Source: CAZMRF01 sp964568735
GTDB lineage: Bacteria; Acidobacteriota; Polarisedimenticolia; JACPZX01
Direction: 5' to 3'
Length of the DNA: 38,758 nucleotides
NCBI GenBank assembly: GCA_964568735.1
Contig: CAZMRF010000050.1
Location: forward strand, 1-38,758
Made by a program: the position numbers and the translations under genes. The notes under the pieces were generated by a model. That model had not been told where the DNA came from. It saw only the letters and a list, made by a program, of their open reading frames with translations, and made no database searches. This document shows, piece by piece, positions 32,813 through 38,758 of this stretch. Numbering within the stretch: position 1 is the first letter of the stretch; the number at the start of each line of letters is the position of its first letter.

Positions 32813-35065
32813 GTGCGAATCGACGTGATAGGCGGCGGCCCCGCGGGGCTCTACTTCGCGGCCTTGATCCGGAAGGCGAGGCCCGCGGCGAGGGTCACGG
32901 TCTACGAGAAGAATCCGCCCAACGTCACGTGGGGCTGGGGCGTCGTCTTCAGCGACGAGACGCTGGAGAATTTCTGCGAGGCGGACCGGGAGAGCCACGA
33001 CGCCATCACGTCGAGCTTCGCCCGCTGGACCGACATAGATATCCACTTCCGCGGCCGGACGATCCGCTCGGGCGGCCATGCCTTCTACGGACTTCGCAGG
33101 ATGGCGCTGCTCCGGATCCTCCAGGAGCGCTGCCGGAGGCTCGGAGTGGAGGTGAAATTCAACGCCGAGGAGAAAGATCTCCGCTCGCACGCCGGCGCCG
33201 ACCTCGTCGTGGCTGCCGACGGCGTCAACAGCCTCATCCGCGAGCAGCACGCCTACCACTTCAAGCCCGACGTCGCGGAGGGCCGCTCCCCCTACATCTG
33301 GCTGGCGACGAACCGGGTCTTCGGCTCCTTCACCTTCCTGGTCGGGGAGAACGAGCACGGCCTCTTCATGGTCCACGCCTATCCCTTCGACGAGAAGACG
33401 AGCACCTTCATCGTGGAGACCGATCCCGAGACCTTCCGCAACGCGGGGCTCGAGAGCGCCACGGAGGAGGAGAGCGTCGCCTACTGCGAGAAGCTCTTCG
33501 CGCCGTGGCTCGAGGGCCACGGGCTGATGGGCAACAAGTCGGCCTGGATCCGCTTCCGGCGCGTGAAGTGCGAGACCTGGCACCACGGAAACGTGGTCCT
33601 CATCGGCGACGCGGCGCACACGGCCCACTTCTCGATCGGCTCGGGAACGAAGCTGGCCATGGAGGACGCCATCGCCCTGGCCCGGGCAATGGGCGACCAC
33701 GACGACCTCGAACCCGCCCTGGAGGCCTACTACGAGACCCGCTGGCTCGACGTCGCGAAGCGCCAGCGCGTCGCCGAGGTGAGCCAGGCCTGGTTCGAGA
33801 ACGTCAAGCGCTACCGCGACTTCGATCCGGTGCAGTTCGCCGTGGGGCTCCTGAGCCGCAGCCGGAAGGTGACTCACGGCAACCTCAAGCTCCGCGACTC
33901 GGGCTACGTAGCGACCGTGGATCGCTGGTTTGCCGACAGGAACGGCTGCGAGGCCGTCGAGCCTCCGCCCCCGCCCATGTTCACCCCCTTCAACCTGCGC
34001 TCGGTGGAGCTGAAGAATCGCGTCGTCGTCTCGCCGATGTGCATGTACTCGGCCGAGGACGGCACGCCGAACGACTGGCACCTCGTTCACATCGGGAGCC
34101 GGGCCGTCGGCGGCGCCGGGCTCGTCATCACCGAGATGACGGACGTTTCACGGGAGGGGCGGATCTCTCCCGGCTGCACGGGCATGTACAAGGCCGAGCA
34201 CGTCGCGGCCTGGAAGCGGATCACCGATTTCGTCCACGCTCACTCCGACGCGAAGATCGGGATCCAGCTCGCCCACGCAGGGAGGAAGGGCTCCACGAAG
34301 CTGATGTGGGAGGGGAGCGACGAGCCGCTCGACAAGGGGAACTGGCCGCTCATCGCTCCTTCGGCGATCCGCTGGGCCGAGGCCAACCAGGTTCCCCGCG
34401 AGATGACACGCGCCGACATGGACAAGGTGCGCGCCGACTTCGAGCGGGCGGCCCGGATGGCGGAGGAGGCCGCCTTCGACATCATCGAGCTTCACTTCGC
34501 GCACGGCTACCTGCTGGCGTCGTTCCTGTCGCCGCTGACGAACAATCGGGCCGACGAGTACGGCGGGTCGCTCGAGAACCGGCTGCGCTTCCCGCTCGAA
34601 GTCTTCGACGCGGTGAGGGCGGCCTGGCCGAAGGAGAAGCCGATCTCCGTGCGGCTCTCGGCGTCGGACTGGCTGCCGGGGGGTCTCGATCTCGATCAGG
34701 CCGTCGAGGCGGCGCGGCAGCTCAAGAAGCGCGGCTGCGACATCATCGACGTTTCGTCGGCCTGGACGACGCCCGAGTCGATCCCGGTTTTCCAGCGGAT
34801 GTTCCAGGTCCCCTTCAGCGATCGGATCCGAAACGAGGTCGGCATCCCCACGATGGCGGTGGGGGAGATCCGTGACTACGACATGGTGAACACGGCCCTG
34901 GCTTCGGGCCACGCCGACCTGTGCGTCCTCGCGAAGCCGCACCTCAGCGACCCCTACCTCACTCTCCGCGCCGCCGCCGAGCAGGGCTGGCTCGGCGTCC
35001 GCTGGCCCGACCAGTACCAGCCCGCCGCCCCCCGCCCCGCGCGCGACAAGAAAGAGACAGACTGA
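32813..35065 (+). CDS. Fused flavin monooxygenase / OYE-like reductase (2-aminobenzoyl-CoA or salicylyl-CoA type)
   Basis: A 750-residue two-domain flavoenzyme. The N-terminal FAD monooxygenase (about 1-380) starts with IDVIGGGPAGLYFA (dinucleotide fold). It has WGWGVVFSDETLENF, FYGLRRMALLRILQERC and the FAD-binding VLIGDAAHTAHFSIGSGTKLAMED in two adjoining motifs. The C-terminal old-yellow-enzyme-like FMN domain (about 389-740) has VVVSPMCMYSAEDG, QLAHAGRKGS, HFAHGYLLASFLSPLTN and NRADEYGGSLENR. This exact fusion occurs in 2-aminobenzoyl-CoA monooxygenase/reductase and in enzymes annotated as salicylyl-CoA 5-hydroxylase/oxidoreductase, which dearomatise or hydroxylate aryl-CoA esters with O2 and NAD(P)H. 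I use GTG 32813, 6 bases after GGGAG; the frame is open to a GTG at 32795. No aryl-CoA ligase is nearby, so the substrate stays undecided. Confidence 0.88.
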   Translation: MRIDVIGGGPAGLYFAALIRKARPAARVTVYEKNPPNVTWGWGVVFSDETLENFCEADRESHDAITSSFARWTDIDIHFRGRTIRSGGHAFYGLRRMALLRILQERCRRLGVEVKFNAEEKDLRSHAGADLVVAADGVNSLIREQHAYHFKPDVAEGRSPYIWLATNRVFGSFTFLVGENEHGLFMVHAYPFDEKTSTFIVETDPETFRNAGLESATEEESVAYCEKLFAPWLEGHGLMGNKSAWIRFRRVKCETWHHGNVVLIGDAAHTAHFSIGSGTKLAMEDAIALARAMGDHDDLEPALEAYYETRWLDVAKRQRVAEVSQAWFENVKRYRDFDPVQFAVGLLSRSRKVTHGNLKLRDSGYVATVDRWFADRNGCEAVEPPPPPMFTPFNLRSVELKNRVVVSPMCMYSAEDGTPNDWHLVHIGSRAVGGAGLVITEMTDVSREGRISPGCTGMYKAEHVAAWKRITDFVHAHSDAKIGIQLAHAGRKGSTKLMWEGSDEPLDKGNWPLIAPSAIRWAEANQVPREMTRADMDKVRADFERAARMAEEAAFDIIELHFAHGYLLASFLSPLTNNRADEYGGSLENRLRFPLEVFDAVRAAWPKEKPISVRLSASDWLPGGLDLDQAVEAARQLKKRGCDIIDVSSAWTTPESIPVFQRMFQVPFSDRIRNEVGIPTMAVGEIRDYDMVNTALASGHADLCVLAKPHLSDPYLTLRAAAEQGWLGVRWPDQYQPAAPRPARDKKETD

Positions 35066-35109
35066 GTGGACATCGTCAGAGAACACCTGCGGCTGGGCCA
35101 TTCAGGCCA

Positions 35110-35144
35110 TAGAATGTTAGGTGTGGTTGCACGGCACGGTGCAA
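35110..35144 (+). promoter_or_regulatory. Possible promoter and inverted repeat before the exported-protein gene
   Basis: TAGAAT (35110-35115) resembles the -10 boxes elsewhere in the window, but no -35 is evident. Just downstream TTGCAC (35127-35132) and GTGCAA (35139-35144) form a perfect inverted repeat around GGCACG, which could be an operator or a small hairpin in the leader. A GAGCTCGGC direct repeat follows near 35160-35180. Confidence 0.35.
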
Positions 35145-35232
35145 TCGTTCCTTCAATAGAGCTCGGCGAGGAGCTCGGCCCCTGTCGCAGATCGACTCAT
35201 CCGCGCAAGCTCATGAGCCGGAGGTGGTGTTG

Positions 35233-36342
35233 ATGCGAAGATTCATTCGTCTATTCGCTGTCGTTTTGCTGGCTGGTACGATTGCCCAACCATTCGCCTT
35301 CGGGGCCAAGAAACCACGGTTCGTTGTCGCAGTCGATGCACTGGGAGCCCTTGGGGCGAGTAGTGGATCCACCTATGTGATCTTCCCGGGCGCGGAGGGT
35401 GTTCTGCCAGGTGACCTCCAGTTCAGGGAATTCGCGAGCTATGTAGATCGCGCTCTACGTCGCAGTGGATTCATGCCAGCGAGCGACCCGCAGTCGGTCG
35501 ATCTGGCGATCTTCATGAACTACGGCATCGGTGAGCCTCAGACTACCTCCTACTCGTACTCGTACCCAGTTTTCGGTGTCACGGGCGGAGGGACGAGTAC
35601 GTTTTCGGGATACACGTACGGCTCAGGCGGCACGTCGTACACAACTGGCACTGTGACCTCCCAACCAACCTATGGTGTGGTCGGCTCGGGAGCCCGAACG
35701 GTCGCCTACACGACGTACTTCCGATACCTGGTCCTCAGCGCGATCGACGTCAAGCATTACCTGAGCACACAGGAGCCCCGTGAACTATGGCGGGTGACAA
35801 TCACCAGCACAGGATCGAGCGGAGATCTGCGGCAGGTTTTCCCGATCTTGGTGGCTGCAGGGAGCGGCTACCTCGACAAGGACACCGGTAGGCAGGTCAC
35901 GGTCACACTCCACGAGAATGACCTGGCGGTGGAGTTGGTCCGCTCGGAGACCGCGTGGCTTTTTCGGCTGTCTCGCACGGGTGTGCCGGTGAAGAAGCCG
36001 ACGTTGGTGCGTCTGGAGTTCACGTCGGCGGGCAAGGGGAATGCACTCTTCGATGTTGGCCCATACCCAGAGTGTCGCGCTGAGTTCATCACCTATCTCG
36101 AGCCGACAGGGGGCACAAGTACTTCCTCGCAGGTGGTCGCGGCCAGGCTGTCGCTGTGGGCCGATCAATCGCCTAGCGAGATTCTCGGCGCGCAAGTACA
36201 GAATCGAGCACTGGGATCGGCCAAGGGGCACTGCGGGAGCAAGATTGACGTCGAATGTGTGTACAGCACCGACATCAGGAATGGACGAGGGCAGGGAGTC
36301 TGTAGGGACTCGAAAGGACGTGAGTATAGGCTCGTACTCTGA
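35233..36342 (+). CDS. Exported beta-rich protein of unknown function
   Basis: A 369-residue protein with a signal peptide (MRRFIRLF start, hydrophobic core to about residue 24, cleavage near FGA-KK). Residues about 25-95 are a small alpha/beta region (FVVAVDALGALG, FREFASYVDRALRRSGF, VDLAIFMNYGIG). A Ser/Thr/Tyr/Gly-rich low-complexity stretch follows (about 98-155), and then a beta-rich half with YFRYLVLSAIDVKHYL, ELWRVTITSTGSSGDLRQVFPILV and a Cys pair near the end. The first part resembles DUF4136-like envelope proteins, but I cannot name a function. GGAGG lies 8 bases before the ATG at 35233 (an in-frame GTG at 35224 is less likely). Base composition is visibly more AT-rich than upstream genes. 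It ends 23 bases before the helicase gene, so the two may be cotranscribed. Confidence 0.75.
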   Translation: MRRFIRLFAVVLLAGTIAQPFAFGAKKPRFVVAVDALGALGASSGSTYVIFPGAEGVLPGDLQFREFASYVDRALRRSGFMPASDPQSVDLAIFMNYGIGEPQTTSYSYSYPVFGVTGGGTSTFSGYTYGSGGTSYTTGTVTSQPTYGVVGSGARTVAYTTYFRYLVLSAIDVKHYLSTQEPRELWRVTITSTGSSGDLRQVFPILVAAGSGYLDKDTGRQVTVTLHENDLAVELVRSETAWLFRLSRTGVPVKKPTLVRLEFTSAGKGNALFDVGPYPECRAEFITYLEPTGGTSTSSQVVAARLSLWADQSPSEILGAQVQNRALGSAKGHCGSKIDVECVYSTDIRNGRGQGVCRDSKGREYRLVL

Positions 36343-36365
36343 CTTCGGACGCACGGTGACCTTGA

Positions 36366-38192
36366 ATGACTGACCGCACTGCCGGAATGCCGCCCGGTCC
36401 GCTTTTGCTCCTAGCTGGTCCTGGGACAGGCAAGACCTACCGCCTGGCCCAACGAGTCAAGGATTTGGTGGAAGAACAAGGGGTCACGCCGGAAGACATC
36501 ACCGTTCTGACCTTCACGCGCGAGGCCGCGCGGAACATGTACACGCGTATCAGCGACCCCAAGCGGCCAGAGGTTCACATTCCCCACGATCTCCGGCCCA
36601 AGCAGATCAGCACGATGCATAGTCTTGGTCAGCGAATCATCGCCGAGAACTTGGATCTGGCTGGACTGAAGGAGGACTTCACCATTCTCACTTCGGTCGA
36701 CCTCCGACGCATCTTGTTCGGAGACTCAGCGCTTATGCTGGGGCTAGACACAGGGTCCGGCACCCAAGCTGCCGATGCGCGACAGAAAGGCCTCTCCCTT
36801 GGGCCAGGCACGGACCTTGCGAGAGTCTGTCGGGCATACTCCACCATTCTTCGTGCGTGCAATGCGATTGACTATGACGACCAAATCGTGATGGCCTGCG
36901 ATATTCTGCGGCAGCGCGATCAAGTTCGGCGAACCTATCAGCGTCGTGCGACATACCTCCTGGTTGACGAGTACCAAGACATAAACCGCCCACAGTTCGA
37001 CATGATCCGCTTGCTGAGCGAGCAGAACACAAATGGGCTCCTCGTCGTCGGCGACGATGACCAGAGCATCTACTCATTCAGGGGAGGATCCCCTGAGTAC
37101 ATCCGTGGCTTCGAGAGTCATTTCCTCAGCGCACAGGTCGAACGAGTCGCACTGTGCAGGAGGTGTCCGGAAGCTATTCTCCGTGGTGCACTCGCCATCG
37201 TCGAGGAATTCAGCCCAGGTCGCCTCGTCAAACCCGACCCTGCCTTCCTTGCATCACGAAATACCAAGATCGTGGTTCATGACCTGCCGAGTGAGGAGTG
37301 GGAGGCGAACCTCGTCGCAAGGGTTGCTGCCGAAACGCTCCCTGCCCGCGATGTCCTAATCCTCGTTCCCCACCGTGGCTTTACAGAACTCTTGAAGAGA
37401 GCGCTCAGGAGAAGACGGATCTCTTACAGCTCGCCTTCCGTCTCGGAGGATGGTGGTTTCTCCGCCATCGGTGAAGTAGGAGCCTGGGCCCGATTCCCTG
37501 AAGACAGCCTGAAACTCCGGTTCTGCATCCAGCGCTTGATTGATGCAGGGGCCATGAACGTGCCTTCAGAGCGTGCGCGTCGTGCGGACAGGAAAGCGGA
37601 GAGGCAGCATGTGCTGAGATCGATCGCCGGCTTATGGAGCAAGGTGATCGAGAAGCAGATATCGCTTTATGACGCGCTCATCGCCGAATCGAAGAGTAAG
37701 CCAGGAATCCTCCGCGATCTGGCCATAGCACTTTCCAAGACGCAGGATGCAGTTTCATCAGAGCCACACAAGTTTCTAGCACTCGTCGCCGAAGCCTTCC
37801 GGCCCTGGTCGAGCACCGACGCTTTGCTGGGGGAGATAAGTTCCTACCTTGAGGATCTCAGGGACGCGAGCCTCGGTTCTGCGGCCTCAGCGCGGGTTAT
37901 GACGATGCAGGCCGCCAAAGGACTTGAGGCGGATGTTGTCTTCGTTCTAGGGCTCGACGAGGGAGTGTTTCCGAGGGAAGGTTGCACTGATGAGAATCTT
38001 GCCGAATCCAGCCGTCTCCTTTTCGTGTCCATGACGAGGGCGAAGGAAGAGCTTCACTTGGTCCATGTGCGAAAGCGCTCAGCGAAATTCACCTATCGTG
38101 GTGGCTCCTTTGGCCTGAAGCCATCGCCGTTTCTGGCCGCAATACCCGAAGACTACAAGGTGGTGCACTACAGGAAACCATCGAGTGGATGA
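36366..38192 (+). CDS. UvrD/Rep-family superfamily 1 helicase
   Basis: A 608-residue SF1A DNA helicase. Motif I is LAGPGTGKT (16-24), Ia VLTFTREAARNM, II LLVDEYQDINRPQ, III VVGDDDQSIYSFRGG, IV near VALCRRCPEAIL, V VMTMQAAKGLEADVVFVLG and VI LLFVSMTRAKEELHL. All ATPase motifs are intact. The N-terminal Q motif that usually precedes motif I is missing, because motif I begins only about 15 residues after the ATG. At 608 residues it is shorter than UvrD/Rep/PcrA (about 650-750) and has a reduced 1B region. No nuclease domain is fused. GC content is low for this window (53% in the 60 bases at 36841 against 70% at 34441, counted by eye). This and the neighbouring IS end suggest acquired DNA. It may belong to a defence or mobile-element module, but no partner gene is present to show this. 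Confidence 0.88.
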   Translation: MTDRTAGMPPGPLLLLAGPGTGKTYRLAQRVKDLVEEQGVTPEDITVLTFTREAARNMYTRISDPKRPEVHIPHDLRPKQISTMHSLGQRIIAENLDLAGLKEDFTILTSVDLRRILFGDSALMLGLDTGSGTQAADARQKGLSLGPGTDLARVCRAYSTILRACNAIDYDDQIVMACDILRQRDQVRRTYQRRATYLLVDEYQDINRPQFDMIRLLSEQNTNGLLVVGDDDQSIYSFRGGSPEYIRGFESHFLSAQVERVALCRRCPEAILRGALAIVEEFSPGRLVKPDPAFLASRNTKIVVHDLPSEEWEANLVARVAAETLPARDVLILVPHRGFTELLKRALRRRRISYSSPSVSEDGGFSAIGEVGAWARFPEDSLKLRFCIQRLIDAGAMNVPSERARRADRKAERQHVLRSIAGLWSKVIEKQISLYDALIAESKSKPGILRDLAIALSKTQDAVSSEPHKFLALVAEAFRPWSSTDALLGEISSYLEDLRDASLGSAASARVMTMQAAKGLEADVVFVLGLDEGVFPREGCTDENLAESSRLLFVSMTRAKEELHLVHVRKRSAKFTYRGGSFGLKPSPFLAAIPEDYKVVHYRKPSSG

Positions 38193-38553
38193 TCTGGCAG
38201 AATCCAATTCACGCACCCTCTGCTGGCCCTGGGGCAGTTGGCACACCCCGCCTCTACGATTCCATTCTCCTCGCGTACTCCTTAAGATAGGAGAGCCTCC
38301 CCTGGAGCAGCCCCGGTAGCGCGGCACGGCAGCCGACTCGTCCTTCTCGAACAGACATGGCGCGCCCCGCCCATCCCCACGAGGCAGCAGGTGCAACGGA
38401 GTGGAACTGGGCCATGTTGCCGGCGCCCCCATAACCGCTCGGGAGCGTCCGCGCGGAACTCCACGCGCATGTGATGCCATCGAGCCTCTCCCTCAGATTC
38501 CATCCAGCGCCCGGATGGTCACCTCGCGCTCCCAGGGTTCAGTGCACCATGTC
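38193..38553. other. Region with no supportable gene
   Basis: About 360 bases downstream of the helicase. Open frames on the minus strand are short and in conflicting registers. One of 34 codons (ATG at 38356, stop at 38252) has a plausible-looking end (LSYLKEYARRMES) and could be a gene remnant. I see no RNA gene, repeat or terminator. Confidence 0.5.
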
Positions 38554-38581
38554 ATGAAAATATAACGATACCTGTTATACT
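38554..38581 (+). promoter_or_regulatory. Promoter with overlapping palindromic operator before the XRE-type gene
   Basis: ATGAAA (38554-38559), a 16-base spacer and TATACT (38576-38581) form a sigma-70-like promoter in an AT-rich pocket. TATAAC (38561-38566), seven bases and GTTATA (38574-38579) are a perfect inverted repeat that overlaps the -10 box. This is the usual layout for autorepression by a helix-turn-helix regulator. Confidence 0.5.
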
Positions 38582-38591
38582 CCATCCCGCA

Positions 38592-38738
38592 GTGACAGGT
38601 TCAGACCTCAGAGATGCACGACGGCGGGAAGGGTGGACACAGGCTCGCCTCGCGAGGAGGCTCGGAATAACACAAGCCTACCTGTCGCTTATGGAGGCGG
38701 GGATGGGCTTCCCCCAGTTTCGTGGACACGTCTGTTAA
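38592..38738 (+). pseudogene. XRE-family helix-turn-helix regulator, truncated
   Basis: From GTG 38592 the frame encodes DLRDARRREGWTQARLARRL and GITQAYLSLMEAG, a clear XRE/HTH_3 DNA-binding domain (helices 1-4, recognition helix QAYLSLME). After EAG the sequence loses all likeness to the family and stops 11 codons later, at 48 residues in total; the domain normally runs on for about 20 more. The break coincides with the start of an IS-like end at 38704. The gene is therefore most likely disrupted by insertion, although the last part of the domain cannot be checked because the window ends. It probably regulated itself through the palindrome at 38561-38579. Confidence 0.6.
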
Positions 38739-38758
38739 GCCGCGGTCATGAGCTTGGC
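38704..38758 (-). mobile_element. Probable terminal end of an IS3-type insertion sequence
   Basis: The last 55 bases begin with TGGGCTTCCCCC followed by AGTTTCGTGGACACG, the pattern (TG start, C-run, AGTT, GTGGACA) common to inverted-repeat ends of IS3-family elements. Read on the minus strand, an open frame ends A-K-L-M-T-A-A-stop (TAA at 38737-38735), which could be the C-terminus of the transposase. The element would thus lie in minus orientation and continue past the window. The assignment is from remembered end patterns, and only one end is visible. Confidence 0.45.

Noticed and set aside
32929..34875. A 648-codon plus-strand frame overlapping the flavoenzyme
   Set aside because: It is a different register of the same strand, arginine/glycine-rich, with no domain, while the other register holds all flavin-binding motifs.
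36366..38192. Gabija defence system (GajB helicase)
   Set aside because: No OLD-family/TOPRIM nuclease (GajA) is adjacent; the upstream gene encodes an exported beta-rich protein.
38252..38356. A 34-codon minus-strand reading frame in the gap after the helicase
   Set aside because: No ribosome-binding site or known family is seen, and neighbouring registers are equally open; it is at best a remnant.
1..38758. CRISPR arrays, tRNA or rRNA genes, prophage or replication origin
   Set aside because: I looked for regularly spaced repeats, cloverleaf/TψC-like sequences, rRNA signatures and DnaA-box clusters and saw none.

Overview
This is a roughly 38.8 kb GC-rich window from a bacterial draft genome. 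It contains one run of ten Ns at 30132-30141, which indicates an assembly gap. The gene content fits an Acidobacteriota-like organism (or a related deep-branching, soil or sediment Gram-negative): Hanks-type Ser/Thr kinases fused to TPRs or to polytopic membrane domains, a large lipoprotein-type zinc metalloprotease, a decaheme cytochrome/outer-membrane barrel pair, and a Wsp-like chemosensory operon. This taxonomic reading is inference from families; no rRNA or tRNA gene is visible. Several promoters resemble sigma-70 sites, with TTGAYY-type -35 boxes and TAGAxT, TATxxT or TATCAG -10 boxes.

Layout. (1) 1-1361, minus: the N-terminal part of an MGH1/GH63-like glucosidase, running off the left edge. 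(2) 1518-10786, minus: a compact seven-gene chemosensory operon in the order cheW, cheR-TPR, cheW, MCP, cheA-REC, cheB, triple-receiver hybrid histidine kinase. Its composition is that of the Wsp surface-sensing system, but a kinase stands where the WspR diguanylate cyclase would be. A Ser/Thr kinase with a TPR tail (11029-13230, plus) is divergent from it. (3) 13281-17264, minus: a DmsE/MtrA-type decaheme cytochrome and an MtrB/PioB-type barrel form a trans-outer-membrane electron conduit. They are followed by a small orphan protein with its own promoter. (4) 17683-19773, plus: a site-2-protease-like M50 peptidase and an M20 peptidase. (5) 19783-26648: a polyphosphate island. CHAD and SixA genes on the minus strand are divergent from two PPX/GppA-HD paralogues and PPK1 on the plus strand. 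(6) 26850-32587, plus: a lipoprotein zinc metalloprotease closed by a strong intrinsic terminator, then a zinc-ribbon Ser/Thr kinase with a multi-spanning membrane tail. (7) 32813-35065, plus: a fused flavin monooxygenase/OYE-like reductase of the 2-aminobenzoyl-CoA or salicylyl-CoA type. (8) 35100-38758: a stretch of visibly lower GC with an exported beta-rich protein, a UvrD-like helicase, and an XRE-type regulator cut off by what looks like the end of an IS3-type insertion sequence at the right edge.

How the parts work together. The chemosensory operon has its receptor, both couplers, both adaptation enzymes and a CheA with its own receiver. Its most likely output is phosphotransfer to the triple-receiver kinase rather than to a flagellar motor, since there is no CheY, CheZ, CheX or CheC. 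The polyphosphate genes encode synthesis (PPK1), hydrolysis or (p)ppGpp-linked turnover (two PPX/GppA) and polyphosphate binding (CHAD). The decaheme/barrel pair would carry electrons across the outer membrane; no outer-surface cytochrome partner is present here. The right-hand end is the accessory, recently rearranged part of the window.
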